Positions 31,818 through 43,525 of a stretch of DNA of 64,000 nucleotides are shown here, piece by piece. How positions within the stretch are numbered: the first letter of the stretch is position 1; each line of letters opens with the position of its first letter. The stretch comes from Termitomyces sp. T153 (taxonomy: Eukaryota; Basidiomycota; Agaricomycetes; Agaricales; Lyophyllaceae): the NCBI GenBank assembly GCA_018296165.2, contig JACKQL020000072.1:182215-246214 (forward strand), in the 5' to 3' direction. Below the pieces are notes generated by a model that saw only the letters and a list, made by a program, of their open reading frames with translations, was not told the origin of the DNA and did no database searches. The translations under genes and the position numbers were made by a program.

Positions 31818-34262
31818 GTGATGATGATTCCTGTCAATCATCAGCAAAATATGAGGCTGTATGCATAAAACTAGAATTAAGATACCTGTTGGGTTTTGTG
31901 AGCCTTCCACAGGCATAAAACCTCCTCAGCAGCATCATCACTCTGAGATTCCACTTCCTCAGACATTGCTCTTTGCTTTCTCTTCTTCTTCAGCTCAGAC
32001 TTGAGCTCAGGTACATTCCTGCAACAAGATACATCAGTGATGTCCAAAGATTACTATGACTTGGAACACTCAGACATTTCACCATTCAAGAGTCTTGATG
32101 ACTCATGGCTCCTCATGATTGGACTCAAAGAGACAGAAAGAAACAGACAATCATATGCCAAAACTTATGTAAGTCAAAGTTTCTGTCTTAGTAGCTTTAC
32201 TTTTCCACCAAATGGAGTGCAAAGTGAGCCTAGGTAGATCAGCACTGTAACTAATCATAAATAGTCAATATACATACTTGGATAGCTGCATAAGCAATCA
32301 TTCTTGCAGTGACCTCTTTCAGGCCATGGATATGGGCAATACATGGCTTTATTGCATTGCAATGGCCAAAAAGTGCAGATGATGGTCCAGTAAAAATATG
32401 TCAATAGACCTGTCAAAGATTGAGTCAAAAGCCTTGAGATGAATATAAGCTTACTTTTAGGAGCAAGGGGCCTCTCATCAATCCCTTTGTCAGGTCATTG
32501 ATATTGAAAAGTTTGAGATCATATACAAAAGAAGGCCAGTCAGAGGCTGTGATGTTGTACCCATTCTGCCCTTCATTCACTTTATCTATGAAGGATCTGT
32601 ATCAAGAAACTTATTGATTAGAGCCAACATCAAAATAGGTAAGAACACTGACTTTGGATTACAATCAAATTTGGTGAGTTTCTTGATTGAATGAAGATGG
32701 CAAGCAAAGATTGGGTGTTGAAAGGCATGACATGCCTTGGTTCCTGTTTCAGGTACCTTGGGGTCAAGGTTGACATTGGAGTCAATTAAGACATATTTGA
32801 TGATTGTAGGCCTAAGAGATGAAGTGCTGTCAGTACATGCTGCATTGATGCTATTCTTGACCTGTAGTTGAATTAAAGAGAATAATAATAAAAAAACTGC
32901 ATATATTAACATACCTCTTTGATAAAGTTGTCTAATTGTGTCAAGTCCTCAGCAAGACACTAAAGTACATTTTCAAGGCATGGTGCAATCTTCAAAATAG
33001 CCTGGTATTGATCCAGAAGATTTGGATTGTCACTGCATTTATCAGAAGTTGGTGATAAAATGGTAGGAATAATGATATACTGAGACTGTTCCAATGCAGC
33101 ATATATGACATTTTTAACAATAATAAATGGGTCTATGGAGAGCAGTATCTACCTGCTCATATCAATAGTTTTTATGGCTTGAAAGAGTATTATGCAGTGT
33201 GTATACTCAAGAAAATGATTTAACTTACTCAGTTGCCCTTCTACAGGAGCCTACAGATTCATCAAGACCTTCTGGGCATGTTCATCATTAGGATTGGTCT
33301 TTGAAGTGTTTGATGGAGGTGGAGTTGAAAGACAATGGTGAGGCATGCACTAGTAAAGAAATAACAAGTCGATTGTGATGTGACATGAGTGTCACTATCA
33401 GAGTATACTTAAGTCACATGATCCAAACATGCTCTTTCTGAAAACATGATTTATTAAGTCCACCACAAGAGATAGTCAAGTTTGAGTGCACCAGGGAGTC
33501 CTATAAATATGAATACATCCTTGGTATATACCAATTGCATTCAAATAACAGCACAAAAAAGATATAGGCTTATCTTGTTTATAATGCCTGTAATCAGACT
33601 CAAAGTCCAAAGATGGAAACTATTCAACTTTACTATGATCATCTTATCATCTTATCTTGATATGGACTCTTTCCTTCTTACTATGAGTATGCCTCCTGGA
33701 TTCTCTTGTACTGTTTGCCCCAAGGCCTTCAACAATAGCTCTGGGCTATCTACTCACAAAAAGCAATGCAGACTTATGCAGCAAACAGCTGTTCAAGTTC
33801 TTCAGGCCTTCAATGAGAGAAAAGTTGGTGAATCATCTTAGGCTAAAGGCTTAGAGGAGACAAATACATCTGTGTGTTTCAATCTGATTATGCATGTAAT
33901 CTTGAAACTCATTGTCTTTTACTCTAGAATCAAGTTAATATTGACTCTGAGTCTGAACCAGTAGATGAAAGAGTTCCTATGCTGTTGCCTTTACCACTTC
34001 CTCTTCCTGCACCTGCAGAAGATCCAATACTCTCTCCACTTCAACCAGCTGGAAGACCAAAGCATAGTATTCAGTTACCTAACCACTAGATTGATCTGAT
34101 GCCACCACCACCATCTTCTGTCCATGATCCTTCACTAATTGGTGGTCCTTCTCCTACTGCTCAAGCCTCATTCCAAGAAACTATTCATAGCTCATCTCCA
34201 GACCTGCTCACTTATTGTACAGAGGCTAATAGCTTTAGTATCTATCACATCTATCCTGGAGG
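31818..34262. repeat. Outer inverted repeat, right arm (A')
   Basis: This is the reverse complement of 1-2376. Homology visible in the window ends at 34262 only because the left arm runs off the window edge. The Copia element sits immediately at its inner end. Confidence 0.85.
31900..33346 (-). pseudogene. DUF6698 gene, degraded, copy A'
   Basis: This is the second copy of the gene at 913-2320. From the start at 33346 the minus strand gives STPPPSNTSKTNPN-like sequence, NLLDQYQAILKIAP, TQLDNFIKE, then a 108-codon frame (32586-32912) with VKNSINAACTDSTSSL, PTIIKYVLIDSNVNLDP and VPETGTKACHAFQHPIFACHL. Stops follow, then HGLKEV-type sequence near 32300 and a charged segment (ELKSELKKKRKQ) near 31980. 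The block PxTGTKACHAxxHPxFxCHL is a hallmark of DUF6698 proteins. It is divergent from the Plavaka gene with a 342-base spacer. Role unknown; the conserved pairing suggests it belongs to the transposon. Confidence 0.65.
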
Positions 34263-37200
34263 TCAAACATAATTCACTCTAGAAGAATTCTATTCACTTT
34301 CTCACACCTCAAATATGCCCACTTTTACATCTAGTCATGACATGTATTAGAATCAGCCATCTTTGAGCCCTTTTGGCTCAAGTATTCAACCTGAAAAAAC
34401 TACTTACTTTGCACCATTCAACAATTCCACAATATTTCTTCTCAAAAAGTGGCAAATGTCTGGCTCAAACTTGAAATCATACAGTGAAATCAATTGTCTT
34501 GTTCATCATTACATGCTTCACACTGATTGGAACACAGAGGAATTAAAGGATTTCAATGCTAGTAGGGAGAGTAAACAGCTTGATGACTTCAAAGAAGCAG
34601 CCTCATCATTTTTTGCTGTAAGAGATGGATGGAAACAGTCAACACTCAGAATTTCTGTGCCCTGTGATGGTGTACAACATGTTTCAGAAGCTCAGACACC
34701 TGTGTTTGAGCTTCCTGGTCTTGTTCATTGGTCTATGCATGCTGTACTTTCTAGCATTATCAATGGACCAGCAGCATCCACATTTGTTCTCTATCCTTAT
34801 GAAATGTTCTGGACACCCTCTCCAGAATCTCATCTAGAACCAGTCTTCATTGACATGTTTACTGCAGACACATTCATCTTAGAGTTTATGAAGGTTCAAA
34901 ATCTCTCTCAAAATGATCATATTAAAATACTTGGAATTGCTCTCTGGTCTAATTCAACACATTTGACCAATTTTAGTAAAGCATCTCTTTGGCCAATCTA
35001 CTTCTATTCAGCAAATCAGTGGAAAGCAATATGAAATAAGCCTTCATCACACTTTGAGAATTATTTTGGCATATATTTCTAAGGTATCTGATCATTCAGC
35101 TGCCTGATTCTTGATACTAATTAGTATCAAGTTATCTGATACTTTTCAAGACTGGTTTATAGCTCAATATGACCAGCCTGCTTCTGCTGATATCTTGACA
35201 TTCCTTTGATGTGAAATCATGAATGCAGTATAGCTTCTTATTTTAAATGATGACTTTCTGGAAATCTATCTAAGTGGACTTCTTTCAGTTAGTGCTAATG
35301 CTGTTATCCATTGTTATTTTCCATGCTTTATGATACATAGAATGGACTATCCAGGAAAGCAAATAACTTTGATTATAATGTTAAACTACTGTTTTTAACA
35401 CATTTTCTAGAATTCTTATGATCTGTATTCAGTTTCTATCTGATTATCCATACCCACGATGCTTAATCCAGATGGATGAAATCCCACAAATTGGTGAAAA
35501 ACTTGACCATTATCAAAGGCAACAACATTTTCATGTAGATGATGAAACTCATAGGCAGTGTGTTGAATATGTATGCAAAAAGATATTTGAAAAAGGATAC
35601 ACACATAAAAGTACTAAAATCAAAGAATTACTTCAATATGGATCACTCACTTTATCTCATGTAAGTTTCAACTTCTTGTTATTAATGATACAGTACTCAT
35701 GATACTATAAAATGCCTTTTTAGTCCATCTTAGTCCTTATGGATTTGATTTTCATAGGCTCTAATGTTCTGACATTTTGCATGAATTTGAAGTTGGTGTC
35801 TTTGCAGCAGTTTTCAAACATTGTCTTTGTATTTTATATGCTGCAGGAATTGACTCAATTCAAATTCTCATGATTATTATGATATTGTCATATAGATTGC
35901 AAAACACACCTACATTTGGTCATAATACAATTTGCAAGTTTTCTAATGATGTTGCAGGAATGAAGAAGTTGGCAGCACAAGACTATGAAGATATTCTTCA
36001 GGTGTGGATTTATGACATTTGAAGACTAATGTATTTGATAACATTGTTTAATCTAGTGCTCAAGACCTGCTTTTGAAGGTTTACTTCCAGAGCCACATGA
36101 TACATATCTCATAAATCTTCTTTTTGAGTTGGCTACATAGCATGGCTTTGGAAAGCTAAAGATGCATACAGAGTCAACTCTTCAAAGTCTTAATGACTCA
36201 CTTACTCAACTTGGACAGAATCTCTGTCAATTCAAAAAAACTACTTGTACTGCATATGTCACCAACGAACTACTTACTGAGGTGGCTGCATGTGGTTGAA
36301 GGAAAGCAGCATAGGCTGCTGCTCAATCAAATATTAAAATACCAGCAGGTAAAAAAGTACCAAGGCTGATGAACTCTCAGAAAAATCATGAAATTCTTAA
36401 ATTCATAAGTTGAATCTTCGGACAATTCAATTGCATAGTCTGAGTGATTATATAAAATGTATCTGGTTGCATGGAACTACAGATAATAATTCAGCTCAGA
36501 CAGTGAGTTTTTTGATCAGTTTAGTAATGTTGCCTACACTATGTCTTTAACAGGAAGAATTGGCTCATCAGCATGTAAAACACATTTATCCAGTGATACA
36601 GAAAAGCACATATACACTTAGAATTGCAAAATATTAACATTGACAGCAAATACTTTATTAAATGAAGAAAAAAGCCCCAAAGCCACCAAAGACAGGTGAA
36701 AAACAAAAGCAATGTGATGATAGTTTCACCCCTCCTTGGCTTTCTTTTGATGAAAGTGAACATTTGCCCAATAGTTCTCCAAAAGACCATCATGTCATTG
36801 CCCAAGATGTTTGACATCCTTTAATACTTCCACAATAGCTTGGTGATAATAGATGTGATCCTGCTCTTGAGGTATGAATTCAAAATTTCCAGTATAATAC
36901 ATATTAACATTTCATTATCATGAAGGAATTTCTAGTCAAGCTTCAGGACTATTGCCTTGCACACATGCTTAATGAAGATTATGATGATGACATCCTCATG
37001 TATACTCATTAGCAATGGCACCATATCCACATTTTTGGTAACAAAATCTATTGACACAAGCAAATCCAAGTAAATTACACAACATATGACTGTTAGCAAG
37101 CCCAGGATACCCTCAATCCTCATACTTATGCCAATGCTCCTGTACTATCAAATGATGATGGAGAGGATGGTATCAAGCCATTCCTATACTGGCTTTGCCA

Positions 37201-37529
37201 TATCTTGAGCATATTTCATGCAAATGTTCTTTATACTGGACCAAACTCAACTTCTTGTGATTCACAGCATGTTGAATTTCTCTGGGTGCCATGATATGAA
37301 GTGAGTTGTAGGAGTGGTTGGCATGCTTGACACCTGCACAAGTTTGGTTTTGTTAATGGTGATGATGATGCAGTGTTTGATTATTCTTGATTCAGCATAA
37401 GTCATTCAAGAAGTTCACTTAATTCCTTCATTCTGTGCTGGAAAGACTTTGAAGCTTCTTCCTCCCAGCACTAGTCCTCAAGCTACTAGTGAAAACAATA
37501 AAGACTCTAGATTTTACAATGTTGTTGTA
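33689..37529 (+). pseudogene. Plavaka (KDZ) transposase, near full length, degraded
   Basis: This gene encoded the transposase of a Plavaka DNA transposon. In order: a zinc finger CTVCPKAFNNSSGLSTHKKQC (positions 10-30 of the frame), a Pro/Ser-rich linker, FAPFNNSTIFLLKKW, SESKQLDD-type sequence (SRESKQLDDF), VPCDGVQHVSEAQTPVFELPG and PYEMFWTPSPESHLEPVFIDM. These are followed by IALWSNSTHLTNF and ASLWPIYFYSANQ (34.4-35.0 kb), a stretch with stops, YPRCLIQMDEIPQ (35.45 kb), GMKKLAAQDYEDILQ (35.96 kb), LPEPHDTYLINLLFELAT (36.1 kb), TTDNNSAQT (36.48 kb) and NYTTYDC (37.08 kb). Near the end come IFHANVLYTGPNSTSC and VHLIPSFCAGKT (37.4 kb). The longest intact piece is 34363-35034 (223 codons). Many stops, mostly from C-to-T type changes, make it inactive. 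I could not identify terminal inverted repeats. Confidence 0.9.
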
Positions 37530-37564
37530 TAAGCCTTCCATTTTGTTATATATGTATACATATT

Positions 37565-37725
37565 CAACAAAAAAACAAAAAAAACCAAACAAAAAACCCA
37601 AACAACCAACACCCACACCAACACAAAACAACCAAACACACCAACAAACAAAACCACAACACACAACCAAACAAAAAAAACCAAAAAAAAACAACAAACA
37701 AAAAAAAACACAAAACCCAACACAA
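37565..37725. repeat. 161-base tract containing only A and C
   Basis: Every base from 37565 to 37725 is A or C on the plus strand (G/T-only on the other), with no exact repeat unit. It lies just after the end of the Plavaka coding region. Neither flank shares the bias. It is not a simple microsatellite. Confidence 0.9.
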
Positions 37726-40700
37726 GAACTCCAAAAGTCAGACACTGATGATCTGAGAACAACTTTGATGATGAATATAGTGACAATGTCTGGATGATGA
37801 TTAGGCCCTGAGGATGGAGAAGACAATGCAGAGGATCCTGAGGATGATTGGAGTTATGCTGAGCTGTGAATTGATTATGATGGCAACAAATACTTGATCA
37901 AAGTTCAGACAAAATTGAATACCACAGATTGACTTGAAATCTTGACTGTTATCCATTAATGCTAATGTTGGGGTCACAGTTATTGACAATACTTATAGTG
38001 AGATGTTCATGGCTTTTTTGCTGATTAGTGCACCTTCTGGATATCTGGGCTCCTCCAGTAGGAGAGAATGGAGATTATCCAACAATTGCCACTCACATAG
38101 TGGTGGCAAAGAAGGTATGTAATTGAGGCCAGTTCTTCTACATCACTGTACCCAGTGTAACTTCAAGGTCTACTTAGAGTTCTAACAGACTGTGTCCTGA
38201 CTGAAGTCAATGAGGACATATCTATCTTGTGTTTGGCACTGCCAATACAAGACATGTTTCATTGACATCACCATGTTTCAATCGCAGTTGCATGAATGTG
38301 TATGCTAAGTCTAAGATTAAAGCATCTATTGAACTGCCAGGCAGTTATTGCTTTACATGTAAACTACCTACCTGTAAATGCACTACAAATCAATCTCTAA
38401 CTGCTCTTGCCATTTATGTGGGCTGCCATGCTGGTGTTGCTATATATGGTACATACCCAGTAGGCAGCACTATACATGTCAAATAGCTGCCATGGGTCAT
38501 ATCACTGGCTTAACATGGTACAGTCTTTTTTATATATGTTGCTTCAGCTAAACATCCCCAGCTCAGTGCCAACACATTCCCTCTTGTCCCAGACAGAACT
38601 CAAGCAAGAAGGAGCAGACACTGCAGTTTGAATGTGTGGAAGTGCTCAGGAGCTCAGGCATTGATGGGTTGTTTGGGCAGAAGTGGGCAAGCAGACATTA
38701 AAGGTGCTCTAAGTTTTGTAGGAAAGTTGCAAGACATCTTTGGATAGCATGCAACATTGTAAGTTTTGTCCATTCTTTTCTCTATGCTACTCATGCACCA
38801 AATTCTTTCTTGCTTGCTAGGTGCCATTTTCTGTGCAGCCCTCACCCTTGTCATCTACACTTCTGTCTTAACATCCATTGATCATGGCTACCTGCAGAAT
38901 ATCTTCCAACCCCTTTCTTTATTATTTACCAATGTCAGTTCTTTCTATACACAGGCTACATACCATTTCAACATAAACTGAATGGTATATAGCTTTCTCT
39001 ATGACAGTCTCCTTTTTCTGCTGAACCCTCTGCTATGTTTTTCCACCTGCACATGTTTTACACACATTCAATTTCAACAATCCACATACTCATTTATAAA
39101 CATCTGACTACCATCTACAGATTACCCACCATTGTCCCATACACAATGATCATGCTCATAACCACCCAACATCAGCATCAACATACTACATACCTCTGCA
39201 TATGCCATCTCCAACCTTCCCACCTCTTTGTTGTTATTGTTATTATACTGCCCTCAGCAGCCAAAACAGCATTGTGCCCTCCCCTGCCCCATCACAGAAA
39301 CAACTTCCTGGTGCACATTGATGAAAAAGGGTGGCAAGGGGGTGGTGGATCTCAGCATTGATAAGCCAGAACTTTGTGCAATTGATAATCCTCAGTATCT
39401 CACTCCAGAGCCCACACCTACTGTTTGGTTCTGTCTTTTTTTGACTTACAACATCTGAAGTCTCAAATTATTTGGAGGAGAAGAACATTTTTATGGGAAC
39501 TAGAAAGGGAATAGGATGATGATGTTGGTGGTTGTTTTTTTCTGCTTATGCTGCTTGATGTGCATGATTGAAGAGGTTCCACCAGTTATTGGGTTGTTAT
39601 AGCTATCATGTCTTGCTTTGTCAGGAATTCCTTGACTATGAACATTGAATCTAAGTCTCCAACTGTATAGACCTCTCACACAATTTTGACAATCAACACA
39701 ATCAATATATATAATGACCTGCCTCCACTTGTCAGCCTTCCTGGTGGCTGCAAACCAGGCTTCATACCTCCACTTGCCACCATGCATTTTAAACAACCCA
39801 GAACATGTAATCCATTTCCTGGCCCATACAGTTCAAATACACATACAATCATTTTTTTCACTGCAACCCACACTGATTTCTATCCAGCTCTGGCTGAGTA
39901 TCCACCATTGGCTGAGCCCTGCTCTCCACAGTCCTATCCTACACCAGCTCTAGATCATTGTGTTATGTAAGACCTGTGCTTCGAAGTCCACCCCCAAGTC
40001 CTTACCTTCCCACCTCTCAGGCATCTGTACATCAACTTAGCCCAGCTCATGACAAACTCACCCATTGACTGGATGTGATTGTTTGCAGGTACCATCATTC
40101 CAATGGAACCCTTCTCCAGCACATGCAATGTTCTCAACACACATGCAAATTCTCAAAAAGACCAAAAAATTGCTTGTTTCCAACATGTGAACAATGAGAG
40201 CCTCAAGTGACACTGCAAAGCACAACAGCGTGGAAATGTGCTTGCATAGTTGCATTGGTTAAGACTGTGTTTGAGTGCTCTGGAGGCAAGCCAGACATTC
40301 CAGGATGATGAAACCAAGTGAGTTATGACATCTGTTCTACTGACTACTGATTAACACAGTTATGAAAAGAAATACAGTGTCTTCAGCAACAAGCATGATC
40401 TCTTGCCCAAACAAGAACTCATGCAACTACAAGATTGCTACAACAACCTTCTACACATGAAGTAACAGGTTGCTGATTGGTACAAGCTCAACTATGTGCA
40501 GTGGAAGGTGTAAGAGTGGATGTGAGGTATGCAAGGGACCAATAGTTCACATATCCTAGTAGGTGTAGGACAGACTGTCCCTTAGACTAGCCAGCAGATG
40601 TGGAATCAGGAAGCACTGGCTCAATAAAGTGAACCTGACCAGAGGTATATGCTTCAGCCATGATAAGCCTTGAACAAGCTGTAGACTGGTAAGTATTCCA

Positions 40701-41487
40701 CATATGTATTTTGGTCACTAATGCAAGGATGCCTTAACCACTTCTCTTTCCCAGTCAGTTTGTATTCTGAATGGTTTGCTGTTCACAATTGGCATCTTTG
40801 ACAATCAAAACCAAAGATCCACAGGCATTACATGTGTCTATACACATCTTTGATGGAAGTTTTTTATTTGTAGTCTCAGCCTGGCAGCTCTCCACTTCAC
40901 ATGGTAATAAATTGTTGTCCAAGGTGCAGGAATCATGGGATCATTACCTCATGCATAAATTATGGGCTAGTAGAGTGAGGAGCAAGCACCAGATATCCCC
41001 CAAAGGTATCTTTCATAATGGATCCCTGTCATGGACCCAGTGGCCCTTTGGACTTTGAAGACTGCATGTCCTTTGCCCATATGCTACTGAAGCAAGTACA
41101 TAACATCTCAAGGCAATTTGAAGATCTACATGTTGACATGCAGTATATGGTGTTGAAAAGCTGAAACTGACAAAGTGGCCAGGCATTTCACTGGCCACAA
41201 ATTGGCACATTGTTCTTTTGCTGGCTGTCCCTCTTTTGCTAGTGTTTTTTTACACCATTCTGGCCTCAGATTAGCCAAGAACTCTCACTTGAACCATTGA
41301 ATTGGGATCCCTTTCTCTCAAAAACTGCAGATCTAGCTTAAGAAAAAGGAAGAGAATTGTAGACTGGAAAGGTACTTCCCCCACAATGCTCACTTGTCTT
41401 GTAGTCACTCATTCTGAAGGAGCAGAGTTAGGTAGCTCCCATCCCAACCCAGAACCACTGTCAACACATTCATGAGAGGGTATTAAA
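37726..41487. other. CpG-poor, unrecognised transposon-like DNA
   Basis: This stretch shows only a handful of CpG dinucleotides and many short frames broken by stops. An 85-codon plus-strand frame at 38229-38486 is Cys-rich (CFNRSCMN, CFTCKLPTCKC) but matches nothing I know. A minus-strand frame at 39500-39796 and plus-strand frames at 39035-39361 and 40771-41058 are likewise unrecognised. I take it as old transposon sequence. CpG becomes normal again from about 41530. Confidence 0.4.
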
Positions 41488-43003
41488 ATGTTGATTAATG
41501 ATCAACCTGCCCACCTTCTCACCCAAATATTTTCATACCTCGATGAATGGATCGGACTGAAATGTCTTTGTCATTGTGAGCCTCATGTGTTGACTGATGT
41601 CTGCGTGCATTGGCGTGATATAGCAATCAATGAGCAAAATTTATGGAACAAGCTTCACTATGATTGGGAATTAGAAAGAGGCCATGAGAAGACCTGCATT
41701 TGTGTAATGGACATGTTTCAAAAGTTATTGGACCATCGTCTAGCTTTGACATAATGGCCCTCATTAGTTCCTACCTTAAATGTGCAGTTGGCCAACCCTT
41801 GTATCTCATACCTAATCTTCATTCTGAAGAACCCGCCTCCTCATTTGCCAAGGTGTTACAGCGATGTTTCCCATTTCTACAGTATCTAAGCCTTTGCGCT
41901 CCTTTCTCTGTGTTCTGCGCGCTTTCAATGACAACAACTACCATTCCCAATGCTGGAACTCCTTTACCTATCAATGCCATATGAAAACTCGGACAAAGGG
42001 TCGATCCAGAAATTTACCTCAGGGAAGCTGATTGACTTAACAAGACCTGTCCATCGACAGCCCAGACAGGTCTTTTGGTTTTATCACGGATAACCTCATT
42101 TCTGGAATCCCTTATTCTCAACTCAGCAAACTCTCCATTACAGATCGCGGCCTCCCCCCTATGCATGGACACAAGATTCTACTACAATGCGTGAGGCTTG
42201 TTTGCTGTTTCCTGGAAATTAGTCAATGGGAAGAACATGAGGTTATTTTGCTTTCACCGGGCCCAGTGATCTTGGCGCACCTTCGGTCTCTGATTGTCAG
42301 ATTCTCAGGAGAAGCACTCGAGGGTCAAATTTCACCTTTCTTTAGAACTTTTATCCTTCCCGCATTGATCAAATTCACCATTGCTGCCCCCTATGCCACT
42401 GATGAGGATATTATTGACAATCTTATATGGCTGCAGATCCACTCATGTGCGCCTATCCATCTTCTTAGGCTTTTAAACATTATATTTTCCTATGACAAGG
42501 TTTCCAACTTTCTTAGGATGCTTCCTCAGCTCCAGTACCTACAAATAGAGCCATCATGCAATGGCCACTGCTACTCTCATGCCAAAATCCTGACCACAAT
42601 CAGGTACAATTGAGACGTGAATAATCACTCGGAACACATCTTGCCAAACCTCATGAAAGTATATATAGCCGACAATATCTTGGATCAGGCAAAACAGGAA
42701 TTAATATGTTGGCTGGCAGCAGGATTCAATGCTCATAGACTTGATCTTTCACATTTCCTTGGAGATAATGAGGTGCTTGACGCTATTGAGAGTAGGTGCT
42801 GGCGTCAGGAGGTAACTCCTGCATCTGTTGACTCTAACGTCATCGGTTCTCAGGCGCTGAAGAGCCTAAACTTTGTTAAAATTTTGTGGCAAAATGTGCC
42901 ATTGGAATGGCTCTCGATCAAGAAGCGCATAGAGAGGCGCATGGATGATATGAAGGAAATCTACCCCATAAACATTCGTTTTTCGCTAGAAAGCCAACGA
43001 TAG
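41488..43003 (+). pseudogene. F-box protein with LRR-like C-terminus, decayed
   Basis: The start (MLINDQPAHLLTQIFSYLDE, 41488) and LTDVCVHWRDIAINEQNLW fit an F-box-like N-terminus, which in Agaricomycetes usually joins SCF ubiquitin ligases through Skp1. The rest resembles the long LRR-like tail of these proteins (KVLQRCFPFLQYLSL, LSKLSITDRGLPPMHGH, LRSLIVRFSGEALEG, CWLAAGFNAHRLDLSHF). The frame shifts at about 41740 and about 41950, is stopped by TAA near 42030 and by TGA at 42611-42613, and finally ends at 43001-43003. No intron boundary rescues these, so I call it a pseudogene. It is the first CpG-normal gene to the right of the transposon block. Confidence 0.7.
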
Positions 43004-43525
43004 CACGGCCTTCCCTTCGCACTTTTTCGAGCTGTGAAGATGTTTGCACTGCTATATTTCTACTTGATAGAGTATGGGCAATAATAAGACCGGACAATGC
43101 CAAATACATTTAGTCGGAGACGTTGCTCATTTCGAGGTTTTGTTCGAAAGCCTCTCATGTATTGGTTAGAACGAAGAAATGAGCAATACTGATCACTCTA
43201 CCTCGGTCCAAGCCTTGTTGAGACTGAATACTGAACGCTTGCAAGTCGGCTGTAAGTACACTTCTTGCTAAGTGCTGGTACTTAGGCTGCTGCAGGTGAG
43301 GAAATAGTTTTTGCACCTGGAGGCTACCACGAGTCTCGAACTTGGAAGAGAGCGACAGTGAAGATGACCAAGAAAAATCCACAAGGCCTCGGACTCCGAA
43401 CCAAGCCCGAGCCCCAGGTCAGTCGTCTGATGTTTCAAATTCGAGTAAGTAGGTCCCACATGCTATCTTCTACGTTCTTACTATATAACTGGGAAGGAAT
43501 TCTACTGACCCACATTAGTTCGCAG

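Noticed and set aside
37428..37826. A 132-codon minus-strand frame rich in Phe, Cys, Val and Gly, looking like a membrane protein
   Set aside because: It is produced by the A/C-only tract (G/T on this strand), which has no stop codons in that frame; no sign of real coding.
1..41500. Classical repeat-induced point mutation (RIP)
   Set aside because: RIP in ascomycetes mainly hits CpA and raises TpA; here the loss is of CpG with plentiful CA and TG, which fits CpG methylation and deamination better.
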